Assembly: GCF_035194505.1 (NCBI RefSeq)
Contig: NZ_CP136573.1
Span: forward strand, 682,001 to 746,000
Direction of reading: 5' to 3'
DNA length: 64,000 bases
Origin: Erythrobacter sp.
GTDB lineage: Bacteria > Pseudomonadota > Alphaproteobacteria > Sphingomonadales > Sphingomonadaceae
Shown: positions 16,957-26,919 of the stretch, piece by piece
How positions within the stretch are numbered: the stretch's first letter is position 1
Layout: each line of letters starts with the position of its first letter
The notes under the pieces: generated by a model
Told to the model about the DNA's origin: nothing
Seen by the model: the letters and a program-made list of their open reading frames with translations, nothing else
Database searches by the model: none
Program-made: the position numbers and the translations under genes

Positions 16957-18713
16957 AGCGCATCAGCCCGGCGCTGGCAGCGATGACGCTGGCGAGCCTC
17001 GCCTGCGCCGCTGCGCCTGCTGCTGCGCAATCGGGCGATCTGGTCGCACGCTGGGACAATTGCGCGGCTGCCCAAGGCGTGATCGCGCCGGTGCTGTCCT
17101 CGGAAGAGCGTACCTTCTACCGCCAGCTCTTCGCGATGATCGATGCCGAGCAGTGGGGCGAGGTAGACAGCCTGCTGGCCGCGCGCCCTGACGGTGTGCT
17201 GACGCAGGCCGCCCGCGCCGAATATTACACCCACGCCAAGAGCCCCAAGATCTCCGCCGAGCAGATCACCGCCTGGTTTGCCGCCGGCACCGATCTGCCC
17301 CAGGCCGAGCAGATCGCCCGCATGGGTGCCAAGCGCGGGGTGACCGACCTGCCGTTCCTGCCCACACCGCAGGGCTTTGCGCGTCAGCCTTCCGCGCCCA
17401 AGCGCATCCTGCCGCGTTCGGTCAATGACGGGACGATGCCGGGCGCCACCGCCTCGGCAATCCTCGCCGCAATCAAGGCCGACAATCCGGTCGAGGCCCA
17501 GCGCCTGCTGACCGAAGCCGACCCGATGCTGTCGGGGGATGCCCGCGCCGAATGGCGCCAGCGCGTCGCCTGGAGCTATTACATCGAGAACAACGACACG
17601 GCCGCGCTCGAACTCGCGCGCACGGCGGTCGAAGGCACGGGCGAATGGGTGGCCGAGGGCGCATGGGTCGAAGGGCTGGCTGCCTGGCGGCTCGGCCATT
17701 GCTCGCTGGCGGGCGAGGCCTTTGCGCGAACAGCCGCGATTGCCTCCAATGTCGAACTGGCAGCCGCCGGCCATTACTGGGCGCACCGCGCCGCAATCCG
17801 TTGCCGCGAACCGGCAGCGGCCGAGCAGCACCTCGCCGCCGCCGCACGGATGGACGAAACGCTCTACGGCATGCTCGCGGCCGACCAGATGGGCGTGGAA
17901 CTGCCCGCCCACGCGCCGCCCGCGCCGTTCGCGCGTGACGACTGGAATATGCTCGCCCGGCGCGACAATGTGCGCGTGGCGATTGCGCTCACGGAGATCG
18001 GCCGCCCGGCGCTGGCTGACGAAGTCCTGCGCCACGAAGCGCAGATCGGACCCTCGGGCCAATATGGCGCGCTCTCGCGGCTGGCACGCGAGATCGGCCT
18101 GCCCTCGACCCAGCTATGGATGGCGCACAACGCGCCCTATGGCACCCGCAGCGATCCCTCCTTGCGCTTTCCCGTGGCGCGCTGGCAGCCGGTGGGCGGC
18201 TGGCAGGTCGATCCTGCGCTTGCCTTTGCCCATGCGCTGCAGGAATCGAACTTCCGCGCCAATGCGGTGAGCCCAGCCAATGCCCGCGGCCTGATGCAGA
18301 TCATGCCCGGCACCGCGCGCGACCATTCGGGCCGCCTCAGCCTCGGCGCGAGCTACGAGGACCTGAACGACCCCCAGGTCAACCTCGCCTATGGCCAGCG
18401 CCATCTGGAAATGCTGCGCGATAGTCCGGCGACCGGCGGCGCGCTCCCCAAGATCATGGCGGCCTATAACGCGGGGCTCACGCCGGTCGGGCGTTGGAAC
18501 AGCGAGATCAACGACCAGAATGATCCGCTGCTGTGGATGGAATCGATCCCCTATTGGGAGACCCGCGGCTATGTCGCGATCGTGATGCGCAATTACTGGA
18601 TGTACGAACGCGCAACCGGCTCGCCCTCGCCCAGCCGCCGCGCGCTGGCGCAGGGCCGCTGGCCCGAATTCCCGCGTCCGGCGCCGATGCGCTCGGCCCG
18701 GTTGGAGCCGTAA
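16938..18713 (+). CDS. Soluble lytic murein transglycosylase (Slt70-like)
   Basis: This exported enzyme of about 591 residues cleaves peptidoglycan glycan strands with formation of 1,6-anhydromuramic acid ends. An N-terminal signal peptide (about 1-30, ending AAPAAAQ) leads into a long helical superhelix domain. The C-terminal SLT domain (about 425-560) contains the catalytic glutamate in FAHALQESNFRANAVS and then ARGLMQIMPGTA and MAAYNAG. ATG at 16938 is preferred because GGAG lies 9 nt upstream; an in-frame ATG at 16929 has the GGAG directly against it. moaB follows one base after its stop. Confidence 0.94.
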   Translation: MVGDTLKRISPALAAMTLASLACAAAPAAAQSGDLVARWDNCAAAQGVIAPVLSSEERTFYRQLFAMIDAEQWGEVDSLLAARPDGVLTQAARAEYYTHAKSPKISAEQITAWFAAGTDLPQAEQIARMGAKRGVTDLPFLPTPQGFARQPSAPKRILPRSVNDGTMPGATASAILAAIKADNPVEAQRLLTEADPMLSGDARAEWRQRVAWSYYIENNDTAALELARTAVEGTGEWVAEGAWVEGLAAWRLGHCSLAGEAFARTAAIASNVELAAAGHYWAHRAAIRCREPAAAEQHLAAAARMDETLYGMLAADQMGVELPAHAPPAPFARDDWNMLARRDNVRVAIALTEIGRPALADEVLRHEAQIGPSGQYGALSRLAREIGLPSTQLWMAHNAPYGTRSDPSLRFPVARWQPVGGWQVDPALAFAHALQESNFRANAVSPANARGLMQIMPGTARDHSGRLSLGASYEDLNDPQVNLAYGQRHLEMLRDSPATGGALPKIMAAYNAGLTPVGRWNSEINDQNDPLLWMESIPYWETRGYVAIVMRNYWMYERATGSPSPSRRALAQGRWPEFPRPAPMRSARLEP

Positions 18714-18714
18714 A

Positions 18715-19245
18715 ATGGCGATCGATCTCACCCGCACCTTCAAGCCGATCAATATCGCGGTGCTGACCGTGTCGGACACGCGCACGGCTCAGAACGACAC
18801 CTCGGGCGATATTCTGGCAGAGCGTGTGGTCAGCGCCGGACACAATCTTGCCGCGCGCCTGATCGTCAGGGACGACGCGACGCTTCTTGCCGCGCAGTTC
18901 GATGCATGGATCGACGATCCGGCGATTGACGCGGTGGTCAGCACCGGCGGCACCGGCCTCACAGGCCGCGATGTGACGCCCGAAGCCCTTTCGATGATCT
19001 CCGGCGCGCGTGACATCCCCGGGTTCGGCGAGCTGTTCCGCTGGCTCAGCTTCAAGTCGATCGGCACCAGCACGGTGCAATCGCGCGCCTGCGCGGTGGT
19101 GGCGCGGGGAACCTATATTTTTGCCCTGCCCGGCTCGAACGGCGCGGTTAAGGACGGGTGGGACGGAATCCTTGCCGAACAGCTCGACAGCCGCAATCGT
19201 CCCTGCAACTTCGTCGAACTGATGCCGCGATTGAAAGAGGTTTAG
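18715..19245 (+). CDS. moaB: Molybdenum cofactor biosynthesis protein B
   Basis: The 176-residue protein belongs to the MoaB/MogA family, which adenylates molybdopterin or promotes molybdenum insertion. Diagnostic segments are INIAVLTVSDTRTAQNDTSG, VVSTGGTGLTGRDVTPEA, and LPGSNGAVKDGWDG. The length matches MoaB proteins. No other molybdopterin gene lies nearby. The start ATG follows the transglycosylase stop after one base, so it is translated from the same message. It ends 7 nt before the convergent DUF1330 gene. Confidence 0.94.
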   Translation: MAIDLTRTFKPINIAVLTVSDTRTAQNDTSGDILAERVVSAGHNLAARLIVRDDATLLAAQFDAWIDDPAIDAVVSTGGTGLTGRDVTPEALSMISGARDIPGFGELFRWLSFKSIGTSTVQSRACAVVARGTYIFALPGSNGAVKDGWDGILAEQLDSRNRPCNFVELMPRLKEV

Positions 19246-19252
19246 TCGAGCC

Positions 19253-19690
19253 TCACCCGAACCCCTCGCCCACCTCTCCGGGCGCGAAACGCACCAGGCG
19301 GCTGTCGACCAGCGCAGCGGTCCGGTTGACCACGGCGAGCTGATAATCCGGATCCTTGATCATCGCGAAGAAGGCCCCCGCATTGGGATATTGCGCGACA
19401 AAGCCATCGTGCCAGCGTTCGCCCTCGGGGCCGGTGACGACAGTCTCGAACCGCCCGCGCCAGATGATCTGGCCGCCGAGCTTGCGGAAGATCGGCCCGC
19501 TGGTGACGCCATATTCCTCATAGGCGCGCCGCCCGCTCCAGCCCTTGCCGGCGTGTTCGTGGCCCTCGGGATATTCGGCCACATCGCGGTAGAGCAGCAG
19601 ATTGAGCATATTGATCGGCGTGTCGCGCGGCAGGTCCTTGAAGGCCTGGAAGTTGACGGGCGACGGGTCGATATAGGTTTCGCAGGTCAC
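19253..19690 (-). CDS. DUF1330-family protein
   Basis: The 145-residue cytoplasmic protein looks like a DUF1330 member, a dimeric alpha/beta-barrel (ferredoxin-like) fold of unknown function. Typical segments are PINMLNLLLYRD, the Y-x-x-Y-G motif AYEEYGVTSGPIF, and WHDGFVAQYPNAGAFFAMIKDPDYQ, where the last piece is the region that aligns best with DUF1330. It is the last gene of a leftward operon behind an acyl-CoA synthetase and a GNAT acetyltransferase, with an ATGA overlap to the latter. Members are often found near lipid or aromatic catabolism genes, but no activity can be assigned. Confidence 0.8.
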   Translation of the reverse strand: MTCETYIDPSPVNFQAFKDLPRDTPINMLNLLLYRDVAEYPEGHEHAGKGWSGRRAYEEYGVTSGPIFRKLGGQIIWRGRFETVVTGPEGERWHDGFVAQYPNAGAFFAMIKDPDYQLAVVNRTAALVDSRLVRFAPGEVGEGFG

Positions 19691-20205
19691 GTGGGTCTAT
19701 CCTCTCTCGTCAGATCGCGTTGCATGTAGAGCGTATCGAGCCTGCGACCGAACTTGAAGCCCACATTCCGCAGCCGTCCGACTTCGACAAAGCCGCAAGC
19801 CGCATGGAGCGCGGCCGAGACCGGCCCGGCTCCGCCCAGCACCGCGATCATCTGTTCAAACCCGCAATCCCGCGCCGCCGCGATCAGGGCGGTGAGCAGC
19901 CGCTTGCCGATCCCCTGCCCTTCCATGCCGGGGCGGACATAGATCGAATCCTCGCAGGTGCGGGCATAGGCCTCGCGCTCGCGCAGCTGGGTGCAGTAGC
20001 AATAGCCCGCCACTGCGCCCTCATGCTCGGCGACGAGGAGGGGCCAGCCGCGCTCCGCAATCGCGCCGATCTTCGCCTCCCACGCCGCCACATCGGGCGC
20101 GGTGATATCGAAGGTGCCGGTGCTGTGCGCGACATGATGCGCGTAGATCTCGCAAACGGCCTGCGCATCGGTGACGGTCGCAGGCCGGATCGCGAGGTCA
20201 GGCAA
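19687..20205 (-). CDS. GNAT N-acetyltransferase (phosphinothricin acetyltransferase-like)
   Basis: This 172-residue acetyl-CoA-dependent acetyltransferase resembles the Pat/YncA group acting on amino acids or analogues. It begins LAIRPATVTDAQAVCEIYAHH, with the family segment STGTFDI, the acetyl-CoA-binding VRPGMEGQGIGKRLL, and the C-terminal ALHAACGFVEVGRLRNVGFKFGR. No ATG fits; TTG at 20205, overlapping the synthetase stop by 8 nt, gives the expected N-terminus. The next gene overlaps its stop by 4 nt. The natural substrate is unknown; a methionine-sulfone or phosphinothricin-like detoxification role is a guess from the family. Confidence 0.87.
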   Translation of the reverse strand: MPDLAIRPATVTDAQAVCEIYAHHVAHSTGTFDITAPDVAAWEAKIGAIAERGWPLLVAEHEGAVAGYCYCTQLREREAYARTCEDSIYVRPGMEGQGIGKRLLTALIAAARDCGFEQMIAVLGGAGPVSAALHAACGFVEVGRLRNVGFKFGRRLDTLYMQRDLTREDRPT

Positions 20206-21805
20206 GCTTGTAGTCCGCAAAGCGGTCGCGCAGGTCCTTCTTGCTGATCTTGCCCGTGGCGGTGTGGGGAATGTCGTCCACGAACTCCACCGCATCGGGC
20301 AGCCACCACTTGGCGATCAGCGGCTTCAGATGCTCGACGATATCATCGCCCGACACATCGGCGCCCGCCTTCTTGACGACGAAGAGCACCGGGCGCTCGT
20401 GCCACTTGGGGTGGTAGATGCCGATGCAGGCCGCTTCGGCCACGGCGGGGTGCCCGCAGGCGGCGTTTTCGAGCTCGACCGAGCTGATCCATTCGCCGCC
20501 CGACTTGATCACGTCCTTGGTGCGGTCGGTCAGTTGCAGGGTGCCGTCGGGGTGGAGGATGCCGACGTCGCCAGTGTCGAACCAGCCCTCGTTGTTGGTC
20601 GCGTCCTTGTCCGCCTTGAAATAGCGGCGGATCACCCACGGCCCGCGGATCTGGAGCGCGCCGGAGGTCTTGCCGTCGCGCGGCAGTTCGGTGGTCATGT
20701 CGTCGAGATCGACCGTGCGCAACTGCACGCCGAAGATCGGGCGGCCCTGCATCGCGGTCTTCTCGACCTTTTGCTCCAGCGTGAGCGTGTCCCAGTCCCA
20801 GGTCGGCCCGCCGACCGTGCCGATGGGCGAGGTTTCGGTCATCCCCCAGGCGTGCTGGACGCGGGTGCCGTTTTTCATCAGCCGCTCGATCATGAACTTG
20901 GGCGCCGCCGAGCCGCCGATGGTGGCAGCCTTCAGGGGCGGCAGATCGAGGCCGCCCGCATCGCAATACTGGAAGTGCGCGAGCCACACGGTCGGCACGC
21001 CGGCGCTGTCGGTCACGCCCTCGCGCAGCATCAGATCGTGCAGCACGGCGGGGTCATTCACCGCCGAGAATACGAACTTGATCCCCGCCATCGCGCCCGC
21101 ATAGGGCAGGCCCCAGCTTGCCGCGTGGAACATCGGCACCACCGGCAGCATCACCGATGAGCTGGAGAAGTTGAACGCCGCCGGCTGCAGCCCCGCCATC
21201 GCGTGAAGCACGGTCGAGCGGTGTTCGTATTGCACGCCCTTGGGATTGCCGGTGGTGCCCGAGGTGTAGCAGATCATGCAGGGATCGGTTTCGGGGCCGG
21301 TAACCCACTCGAAATCGCCGTCCTGCGCGCCGATCCAGTCTTCGAAGGCCGGAGCATTCGCGCCGCTATCGTAGCAGATATAGTGCTCGACCGTCGGCCA
21401 GCGGCCCTTCATCCGGTCGACAATCGGCTGGAAGGCGGCATCGTAGCACAGCACGCGGTCTTCGGCGTGATTGACGATATATTCGAGCTGATCGTCGAAC
21501 AGGCGCGGGTTCACCGTGTGCAGCACCCCGCCCATGCCCGCAACGCCATACCAGCTGACGAGGTGGCGCGAATGGTTCATCGCGAGGCTCGCGACCTTGT
21601 CGCCGGGCTTGAGGCCCAGAGCCACCAGCGCCTGCGCCATCTTCAGCGCGTCGCGGCGGATGCCCGCCCAGTCGGTGCGGGTCTCGCTGCCATCGGCCCA
21701 GCGGCTGACGATCTCGCGCGTCGGCGCTTCGCGCGCGGCGTGATCGATCACCGCGGTCACCCGCATGGTCCAGTCCTGCATGGCTCCGAGCCTGGTCATG
21801 GCCAT
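20198..21805 (-). CDS. Medium/long-chain fatty acid-CoA ligase (AMP-forming)
   Basis: This 535-residue ANL enzyme activates a fatty or related acid to its CoA thioester. It has the P-loop [33 protein letters not shown], the hinge-region [15 protein letters not shown] with [17 protein letters not shown], and the C-terminal [13 protein letters not shown] containing the catalytic lysine. It resembles the FadD/AlkK-like group that lacks membrane segments. It leads an operon with the GNAT and DUF1330 genes. An AGGGAGAGA-like Shine-Dalgarno region lies upstream of ATG 21805. Confidence 0.93.
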   Translation of the reverse strand: MAMTRLGAMQDWTMRVTAVIDHAAREAPTREIVSRWADGSETRTDWAGIRRDALKMAQALVALGLKPGDKVASLAMNHSRHLVSWYGVAGMGGVLHTVNPRLFDDQLEYIVNHAEDRVLCYDAAFQPIVDRMKGRWPTVEHYICYDSGANAPAFEDWIGAQDGDFEWVTGPETDPCMICYTSGTTGNPKGVQYEHRSTVLHAMAGLQPAAFNFSSSSVMLPVVPMFHAASWGLPYAGAMAGIKFVFSAVNDPAVLHDLMLREGVTDSAGVPTVWLAHFQYCDAGGLDLPPLKAATIGGSAAPKFMIERLMKNGTRVQHAWGMTETSPIGTVGGPTWDWDTLTLEQKVEKTAMQGRPIFGVQLRTVDLDDMTTELPRDGKTSGALQIRGPWVIRRYFKADKDATNNEGWFDTGDVGILHPDGTLQLTDRTKDVIKSGGEWISSVELENAACGHPAVAEAACIGIYHPKWHERPVLFVVKKAGADVSGDDIVEHLKPLIAKWWLPDAVEFVDDIPHTATGKISKKDLRDRFADYKLA

Positions 21806-21955
21806 TGTCCGTCTCTCTCCCTGACTGAAGCGCGCCCTTGGGGCTGCGCGTGATGATATATCCGGCGCACCTCATGCCTTGGCCCATGGTGCTTGGCAAT
21901 TGCCCCTGCGCACAGATTTTGCGGATGGTGCGGGATGGCCCTGCTCGGGCCTTCC

Positions 21956-24900
21956 TCAGGCAACGAGGCGCAGCGAGGCCTTGCCCTTGACGGGGGCGAG
22001 TTCGACATTGCTGATGCCCGGCACCTCGGCCAGCCTCTCAGCCAGCTCCCCGCCGAGCACGAAGCTGCGCCCGAGCCGCAATCGCGCATGGCCGCCGCCG
22101 TCCAGCGCGATGCGCACCAGCACCTCGCCATTGCCCGAACGGGTGGCATCTTCCTCCAGCGCCAGCTTCAATTCGTAGAGCGCCTCGCTCGTCGCGATAT
22201 CGGCCTTCAGCTGCATCGCGGTGCCGCCGCTCACCGCCGCCAGCGGACGGGCCCCGCGCACGGTGAGGCGCGGCGGCTCGTCCGGGCTTGGGGAATCGAG
22301 TTCGACTGTCAGCAGCAGGCACTCGCCGACATCTGCCCAGCGTTCGAACTGGCCGACCAGCGATTCTTCGAAGCAGGCGGCGGAAAACTGGCCCGAGGCA
22401 TCGGAGAAGTCCGCGCGCACGAAGGTCCCGCCCTTGCGCGTGCGGGCCTTGGTGATCCCTTCAACCAGCACCGCCATCACCGCCGCGCCGCGCCCGCCCG
22501 CAGGCGCGCCGCCCTCCATCAGACTCTGATAGGTGCGCGCGCCATTGGCCGAGGCGATCTCGCGATACTGCTGCACCGGATGGGCGGAGAAGTAGAAGCC
22601 GAAATTCTCGCGCTCCTTCGCCATGCGCTCGGGCCGGGTCCATGGCGGAACCGGCGCAAGGCGCAGGTCTTCTGCCGCATCCTCCTCGCCGCCGAACAGC
22701 CCGGCCTGCCCGCTCGAACGCTCGCGCATCGCCGCATCGGCGACCGCCAGCAGCAGATCGGCATTGGCGTGGAGCAGCGCGCGGTCGGGCTCGAGGCAAT
22801 CGAGCGCGCCGGCGCAGATCAGCCCCTCGAGCTGGCGGCGGTTCATCGTGCCCTGCGGCAGGCGCTCGAAGAAGTGCTTGAGGCTGGTGAAGGGCCCGGC
22901 CGCGCTCCGCTCGGCAACGATCGCTTCCATCGCCTTTTCGCCGACATTGCGGATCCCGGCGAGCGCATAGCGCACCGCATAGCCGGTATCGGTCTGCTCG
23001 ACAGTGAACTCGGCGATGCTGGCGTTGATATCGGGCGCCAGCACCTGCACCCCGCCCATGCCGTTGGAGTAGCGGCGCGCGTCATCGACGAACACATTCA
23101 ATTTGTCCGACTGGTGCATGTCGAAGCACATCGAGGCGGCGTAGAATTCTTCGGGATAATGCGCCTTCATCCAGCCGGTCTGATAGGCGAGCAACGCGTA
23201 AGCTGCGGCGTGCGACTTGTTGAAGCCGTAGCCGGCAAACTTGTCGATCAAATCGAACAGCTCGTTGGCGCGCTTGGCGTCGATCTCGGACACGGCCTTG
23301 CAGCCCTCGACAAAGCGCCCGCGCTGCGCGTCCATCTCGGCCTGCACCTTCTTGCCCATGGCTCGGCGCAGAAGGTCTGCATCGCCCAGCGAGTAACCGG
23401 CCAGCACCTGCGCGGCCTGCATCACCTGCTCCTGATAGACGAAGATGCCGTAGGTTTCGGCAAGGATGCCTTCGAGCTTGGGGTGCGGATATTCGATCGG
23501 CACCAGCCCAGCCTTGCGCTGGCCGAACAGCGGGATGTTGTCCATCGGGCCGGGACGGTAGAGCGAGACCAGCGCGATGATGTCGCCGAAATTGGTCGGC
23601 TTCACCGCCTTCAGGGTGCGGCGCATGCCTTCCGATTCCAGCTGGAACACGCCAACCGTGTTACCCGCCTTCATCAGATCATAGACCGCCGCATCATCCA
23701 ATGGCAGCGCGCCCAGATCGATGGTGATGCCGCGCAAGCTGAGCAGATCGACCGCCTTCCTCAGCACCGACAGTGTCTTCAAACCAAGGAAGTCGAACTT
23801 CACCAAGCCTGAGCTCTCGACATATTTCATGTCGAACTGCGTCACCGGCATGTCCGAGCGCGGATCGCGGTAGAGCGGCACCAGTTGCGCCAGCGGCCTG
23901 TCACCGATCACCACGCCCGCCGCGTGGGTGGAGGAATTGCGCGGCAGGCCTTCGAGCTGCATCGCCAGATCCACGAGGCGGCGCACCTCGTTGTCGTTAG
24001 CATACTCGCGCTTGAAGTCAGCCGCGCCATTGAGCGCGCGCGGCAGGGTCCAGGGGTCGGTCGGATGGTTGGGCACCATCTTGCACAGCCGGTCCACCTG
24101 TCCGTAGCTCATCTGCAGGATGCGCCCGCAATCGCGCAGCACCGCGCGCGCCTTCAGCTTGCCGAAGGTGATGATCTGCGCGACGTGATCGCTGCCATAC
24201 TTGGCTTGCACGTAGCGGATCACCTCGCCGCGCCGCGTTTCGCAGAAGTCGATATCGAAGTCGGGCATCGACACGCGTTCGGGATTGAGGAAGCGTTCGA
24301 ACAGCAGGCCCAATTTGATCGGATCGAGATCGGTGATGGTCAGCGCCCAGGCCACCGCTGAGCCCGCGCCCGAACCGCGCCCCGGCCCCACCGGAATGCC
24401 CTGCTCCTTGGCCCATTTGATGAAGTCGGCAACGATCAGGAAGTAGCCGGGAAAGCCCATCTTCACGATCACGTCGATCTCGAATTCGAGACGGTCGAAA
24501 TAGACCTTCCGCTCGTCCTCGGTGAGATCGGGATAGGCCGCAAGCCGCGCTTCGAGACCTGCCCGCGAATCCTCCGCCAGCATCCGCGCCTCGCCCGCGA
24601 GGTCACCGGCAAGGCTGGGCAGGATCGGCTTGCGATAGGGCGGCGCAAAGGCGCAGCGCTGGGCGACGACGAGGGTATTGTTGATGGCTTCAGGCAGATC
24701 GGCAAAGAGCTCGGCCATCATCCGGTCGGACTTGACGAAGGCCTGGCGGTTGGAATGGGGGCGGTCCTCGGCCTCGATCTGGGTCGAATGGGCGATGCAC
24801 AGCATGGCGTCATGCGCCTTGTGCATATGCGGCTCGGCAAAGTTCGCCGGATTGCTGGCCACGAGCGGGAGATCGCGGGCATAGGCGAGCTCGATCAGCG

Positions 24901-25462
24901 CTTCCTCGGCGCGCTCGCACACATCATCGCCGCCGCGGGCCAGTTCGATATAGAGCCGGCCCGGGAACAGCGCCTCCAGCCGATCGGCGAGCTTCGCCGC
25001 CGCATCGTGCTGACCCTCGGCGAGAAGGCGCGCAAGCCCCCCCTCGCCCGCCCCGGTCAGTGCGATCAACCCGCCGGTGCGCCCTTCGAGATCGGCGAGC
25101 GTGACGTGCGGATCAAGCTCCAGTGGCCGATCAAGATGCGCGGCGCTGACGAGGTGGCACAGATTGCCGTAGCCTTCGTCATTCTGGACCAGCAGCGGCA
25201 GGTAATCGATGGTGCGCGCCGACGCACCTTCGACGCCTTCGCGCGCCACGCCCAGCAGCGCGCCGATCAGCGGCTGGACGCCTTCGCCCTTGCAGGCCGC
25301 GGCAAAGGCCATGATGCCATAGAGCCCGTTGCGATCGCAGATGGCGATAGCGGGAAAGCCGCGCTCCTTGGCCAGCTTGGCGATCCCCTTGGGATCGATC
25401 GCCCCTTCGAGCATCGAATAGGACGACAGCACGCGCAGAGGGACGAAGGGAGCGAAAGGCAT
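21956..25462 (-). CDS. dnaE: DNA polymerase III alpha subunit
   Basis: The 1168-residue protein is the replicative polymerase catalytic subunit of the DnaE1 class. It has an N-terminal PHP domain (1-270), then the polymerase core with PGRGSGAGSAVAWAL and the catalytic aspartates in PDFDIDF, followed by the helix-hairpin-helix and OB domains at the C-terminus. The PHP domain has lost its metal histidines: the region reads FVPLRVLSSYS where metal-binding PHP domains have H-x-H. That suggests an inactive domain, with proofreading by a separate DnaQ. No intein interrupts the gene. A short GGCCC/GGGCC hairpin (21937-21951) follows the stop. Confidence 0.97.
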   Translation of the reverse strand: MPFAPFVPLRVLSSYSMLEGAIDPKGIAKLAKERGFPAIAICDRNGLYGIMAFAAACKGEGVQPLIGALLGVAREGVEGASARTIDYLPLLVQNDEGYGNLCHLVSAAHLDRPLELDPHVTLADLEGRTGGLIALTGAGEGGLARLLAEGQHDAAAKLADRLEALFPGRLYIELARGGDDVCERAEEALIELAYARDLPLVASNPANFAEPHMHKAHDAMLCIAHSTQIEAEDRPHSNRQAFVKSDRMMAELFADLPEAINNTLVVAQRCAFAPPYRKPILPSLAGDLAGEARMLAEDSRAGLEARLAAYPDLTEDERKVYFDRLEFEIDVIVKMGFPGYFLIVADFIKWAKEQGIPVGPGRGSGAGSAVAWALTITDLDPIKLGLLFERFLNPERVSMPDFDIDFCETRRGEVIRYVQAKYGSDHVAQIITFGKLKARAVLRDCGRILQMSYGQVDRLCKMVPNHPTDPWTLPRALNGAADFKREYANDNEVRRLVDLAMQLEGLPRNSSTHAAGVVIGDRPLAQLVPLYRDPRSDMPVTQFDMKYVESSGLVKFDFLGLKTLSVLRKAVDLLSLRGITIDLGALPLDDAAVYDLMKAGNTVGVFQLESEGMRRTLKAVKPTNFGDIIALVSLYRPGPMDNIPLFGQRKAGLVPIEYPHPKLEGILAETYGIFVYQEQVMQAAQVLAGYSLGDADLLRRAMGKKVQAEMDAQRGRFVEGCKAVSEIDAKRANELFDLIDKFAGYGFNKSHAAAYALLAYQTGWMKAHYPEEFYAASMCFDMHQSDKLNVFVDDARRYSNGMGGVQVLAPDINASIAEFTVEQTDTGYAVRYALAGIRNVGEKAMEAIVAERSAAGPFTSLKHFFERLPQGTMNRRQLEGLICAGALDCLEPDRALLHANADLLLAVADAAMRERSSGQAGLFGGEEDAAEDLRLAPVPPWTRPERMAKERENFGFYFSAHPVQQYREIASANGARTYQSLMEGGAPAGGRGAAVMAVLVEGITKARTRKGGTFVRADFSDASGQFSAACFEESLVGQFERWADVGECLLLTVELDSPSPDEPPRLTVRGARPLAAVSGGTAMQLKADIATSEALYELKLALEEDATRSGNGEVLVRIALDGGGHARLRLGRSFVLGGELAERLAEVPGISNVELAPVKGKASLRLVA

Positions 25463-25496
25463 GGCGCTACTCTATGCCTTTGGAGCGATTCTCAAA

Positions 25497-25529
25497 GCGT
25501 CCCGCCCGAATAATTCTCCACAGGGACGC
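25497..25529 (-). terminator. Hairpin between the papain-like protease gene and dnaE
   Basis: GCGTCCC (25497-25503) pairs perfectly with GGGACGC (25523-25529) across a 19-nt AT-rich loop, starting 2 nt after the protease stop codon. On the leftward transcript the stem is followed by UUU only, so termination would be weak; it could also be a dnaE upstream element. Confidence 0.35.
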
Positions 25530-25531
25530 GC

Positions 25532-26437
25532 TCAGCGGCTTGCGGGGCGTATGTCGACCAGCGGGAATAAATTCTCGCTGAAAGCGACTGAGTCGATCAG
25601 CGCAAAGGGTATCGTGCCATAGCCATCACTGCCCCAGCCTGTCCCCCAGCTGTTCTTGAAATAGAATTCGCGCCGGGCAAAATCATATCCCGTCAGCACC
25701 GCGAAATGCATCGGCAAATCTGTCGCTTCATCGCTGCTCAGACCCGCGACGATGTCCGGGACCGACAACACCCCGTCATCCCCCCAGCCCTGACGATCCT
25801 CAGGGATCACCGACGCGAAGATCGGCGCAATGCGGCGGCGGGCGATGAGATCGGCAAGGCCGCGCTGGCGCGGGTCGGCGCGATCTTGACCGCCGCCGGA
25901 AAAGCCGACCGTTACCGAATTCGAAGTTATATCCGGGAGCCTTTCGACATTTCGCTGCACCGCGGCCAGATCGGTCGGGAAAACCGGACAGCCCTGCTCC
26001 TGCGAGCCCGAATGACAGATATTGGGCTGATAAGGCCAGTCCTCGGCGCGAGCGAAACCGTGTTTCTCAGCAATATTGATCAAGTCACCAGCGGCCGTAG
26101 ACTCGTCGGCCGGGCGCGGCGCGCCGGCATAACTCATATGGAGCAGATATTCCTCGGACAGCATCACCCGGCGGCCTGTGTCGCGCGCAATCGCGGCCTC
26201 AGCGGCGGCGACGACAGCGAATGCGGCGCAGGTCATCCGCTCGCCCTGATCCTTGACCGGCCCCATCAGGTCGCTGATGTCGAAACGCTCGGGAAGAGGC
26301 GTGCGTGGCGGCGGGGTTTGGGCCGAAAGGGGAAGCCCGCGCGCGCCTAGCAGGCCACCCGCAAACAGCCCGGCCCCGCCCGCCAGCAGCTCGCGCCGCG
26401 AGGGGGTAGCGAGCGCGTGCAACTCCGACTTGCTCAT
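25532..26437 (-). CDS. Tat-exported papain-like (C1 family) cysteine protease
   Basis: This 301-residue protein has a twin-arginine signal (SRRELLAGGAG at residues 13-23) followed by a papain fold. The catalytic triad is visible: Cys70 in VKDQGERMTCAAFA, His244 in LPMHFAVLTGYD and Asn262 in YFKNSWGTGWGSDGYG, with the oxyanion Gln64 in DQG. There is no pro-domain of normal length between the signal and the mature enzyme, which is unusual for papain relatives. The start ATG at 26437 overlaps the glutathione peroxidase stop (TGATG), so the protease is made from the same message as the peroxidase. The substrate is unknown; export in folded form through Tat is inferred. Confidence 0.88.
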   Translation of the reverse strand: MSKSELHALATPSRRELLAGGAGLFAGGLLGARGLPLSAQTPPPRTPLPERFDISDLMGPVKDQGERMTCAAFAVVAAAEAAIARDTGRRVMLSEEYLLHMSYAGAPRPADESTAAGDLINIAEKHGFARAEDWPYQPNICHSGSQEQGCPVFPTDLAAVQRNVERLPDITSNSVTVGFSGGGQDRADPRQRGLADLIARRRIAPIFASVIPEDRQGWGDDGVLSVPDIVAGLSSDEATDLPMHFAVLTGYDFARREFYFKNSWGTGWGSDGYGTIPFALIDSVAFSENLFPLVDIRPASR

Positions 26438-26919
26438 CAAAGCAGCTTCTCGATGTCCTTCGCAATCGCATCGGGCTTGTCGGTCGGGGCGTAGCGCTTC
26501 ACCACGTTGCCCTGCCGGTCGATCAGGAACTTGGTGAAGTTCCACTTGATCGCCGTCGTTCCCATCAGGCCCTTCTTCTCGCTCTTCATCCAGTCGAACA
26601 GCGGCGAGGCATCCGCGCCGTTGACGTCGATCTTGGCCATCAGCGGGAAGGTGACGCCGAAATTGATCTTGCAGAACTGCTCGATCTCGTCGGCATTGCC
26701 GGGTTCCTGCGCGCCGAACTGGTTGCAGGGAAAGCCGAGGACTTCAAAGCCCTTGTCCTTGTAATCCTGATAGAGCTTCTCAAGCCCGTCATATTGGGGG
26801 GTGAAGCCGCATTTGGACGCGGTGTTGACCACCAGCAGCACCTTGCCGAGCTTTTCCTTCAGATCAAGCTCCGCCCCGCGATTGGTGGTGACGGTAAAAT
26901 CGGCAATCGTCGCGCTCAT
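26437..26919 (-). CDS. Glutathione peroxidase family (Cys-type, probably thioredoxin-linked)
   Basis: The 160-residue peroxidase of the thioredoxin fold reduces hydrogen peroxide and lipid hydroperoxides. The peroxidatic cysteine lies in NTASKCGFTPQY, GFPCNQFGAQEPG carries the second cysteine and the catalytic Gln, and WNFTKFLIDRQGNVVKRY completes the family pattern. It has cysteine in place of selenocysteine, which usually goes with thioredoxin as reductant. The gene sits between a 77-residue conserved protein and the papain-like protease with 4-nt and 1-nt overlaps, suggesting one operon for oxidative or envelope stress (inference). Confidence 0.95.
   Translation of the reverse strand: MSATIADFTVTTNRGAELDLKEKLGKVLLVVNTASKCGFTPQYDGLEKLYQDYKDKGFEVLGFPCNQFGAQEPGNADEIEQFCKINFGVTFPLMAKIDVNGADASPLFDWMKSEKKGLMGTTAIKWNFTKFLIDRQGNVVKRYAPTDKPDAIAKDIEKLL

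Noticed and set aside
21893..23812. A 639-codon plus-strand frame inside dnaE
   Set aside because: It is antisense to conserved polymerase motifs and has a composition typical of a shadow frame.
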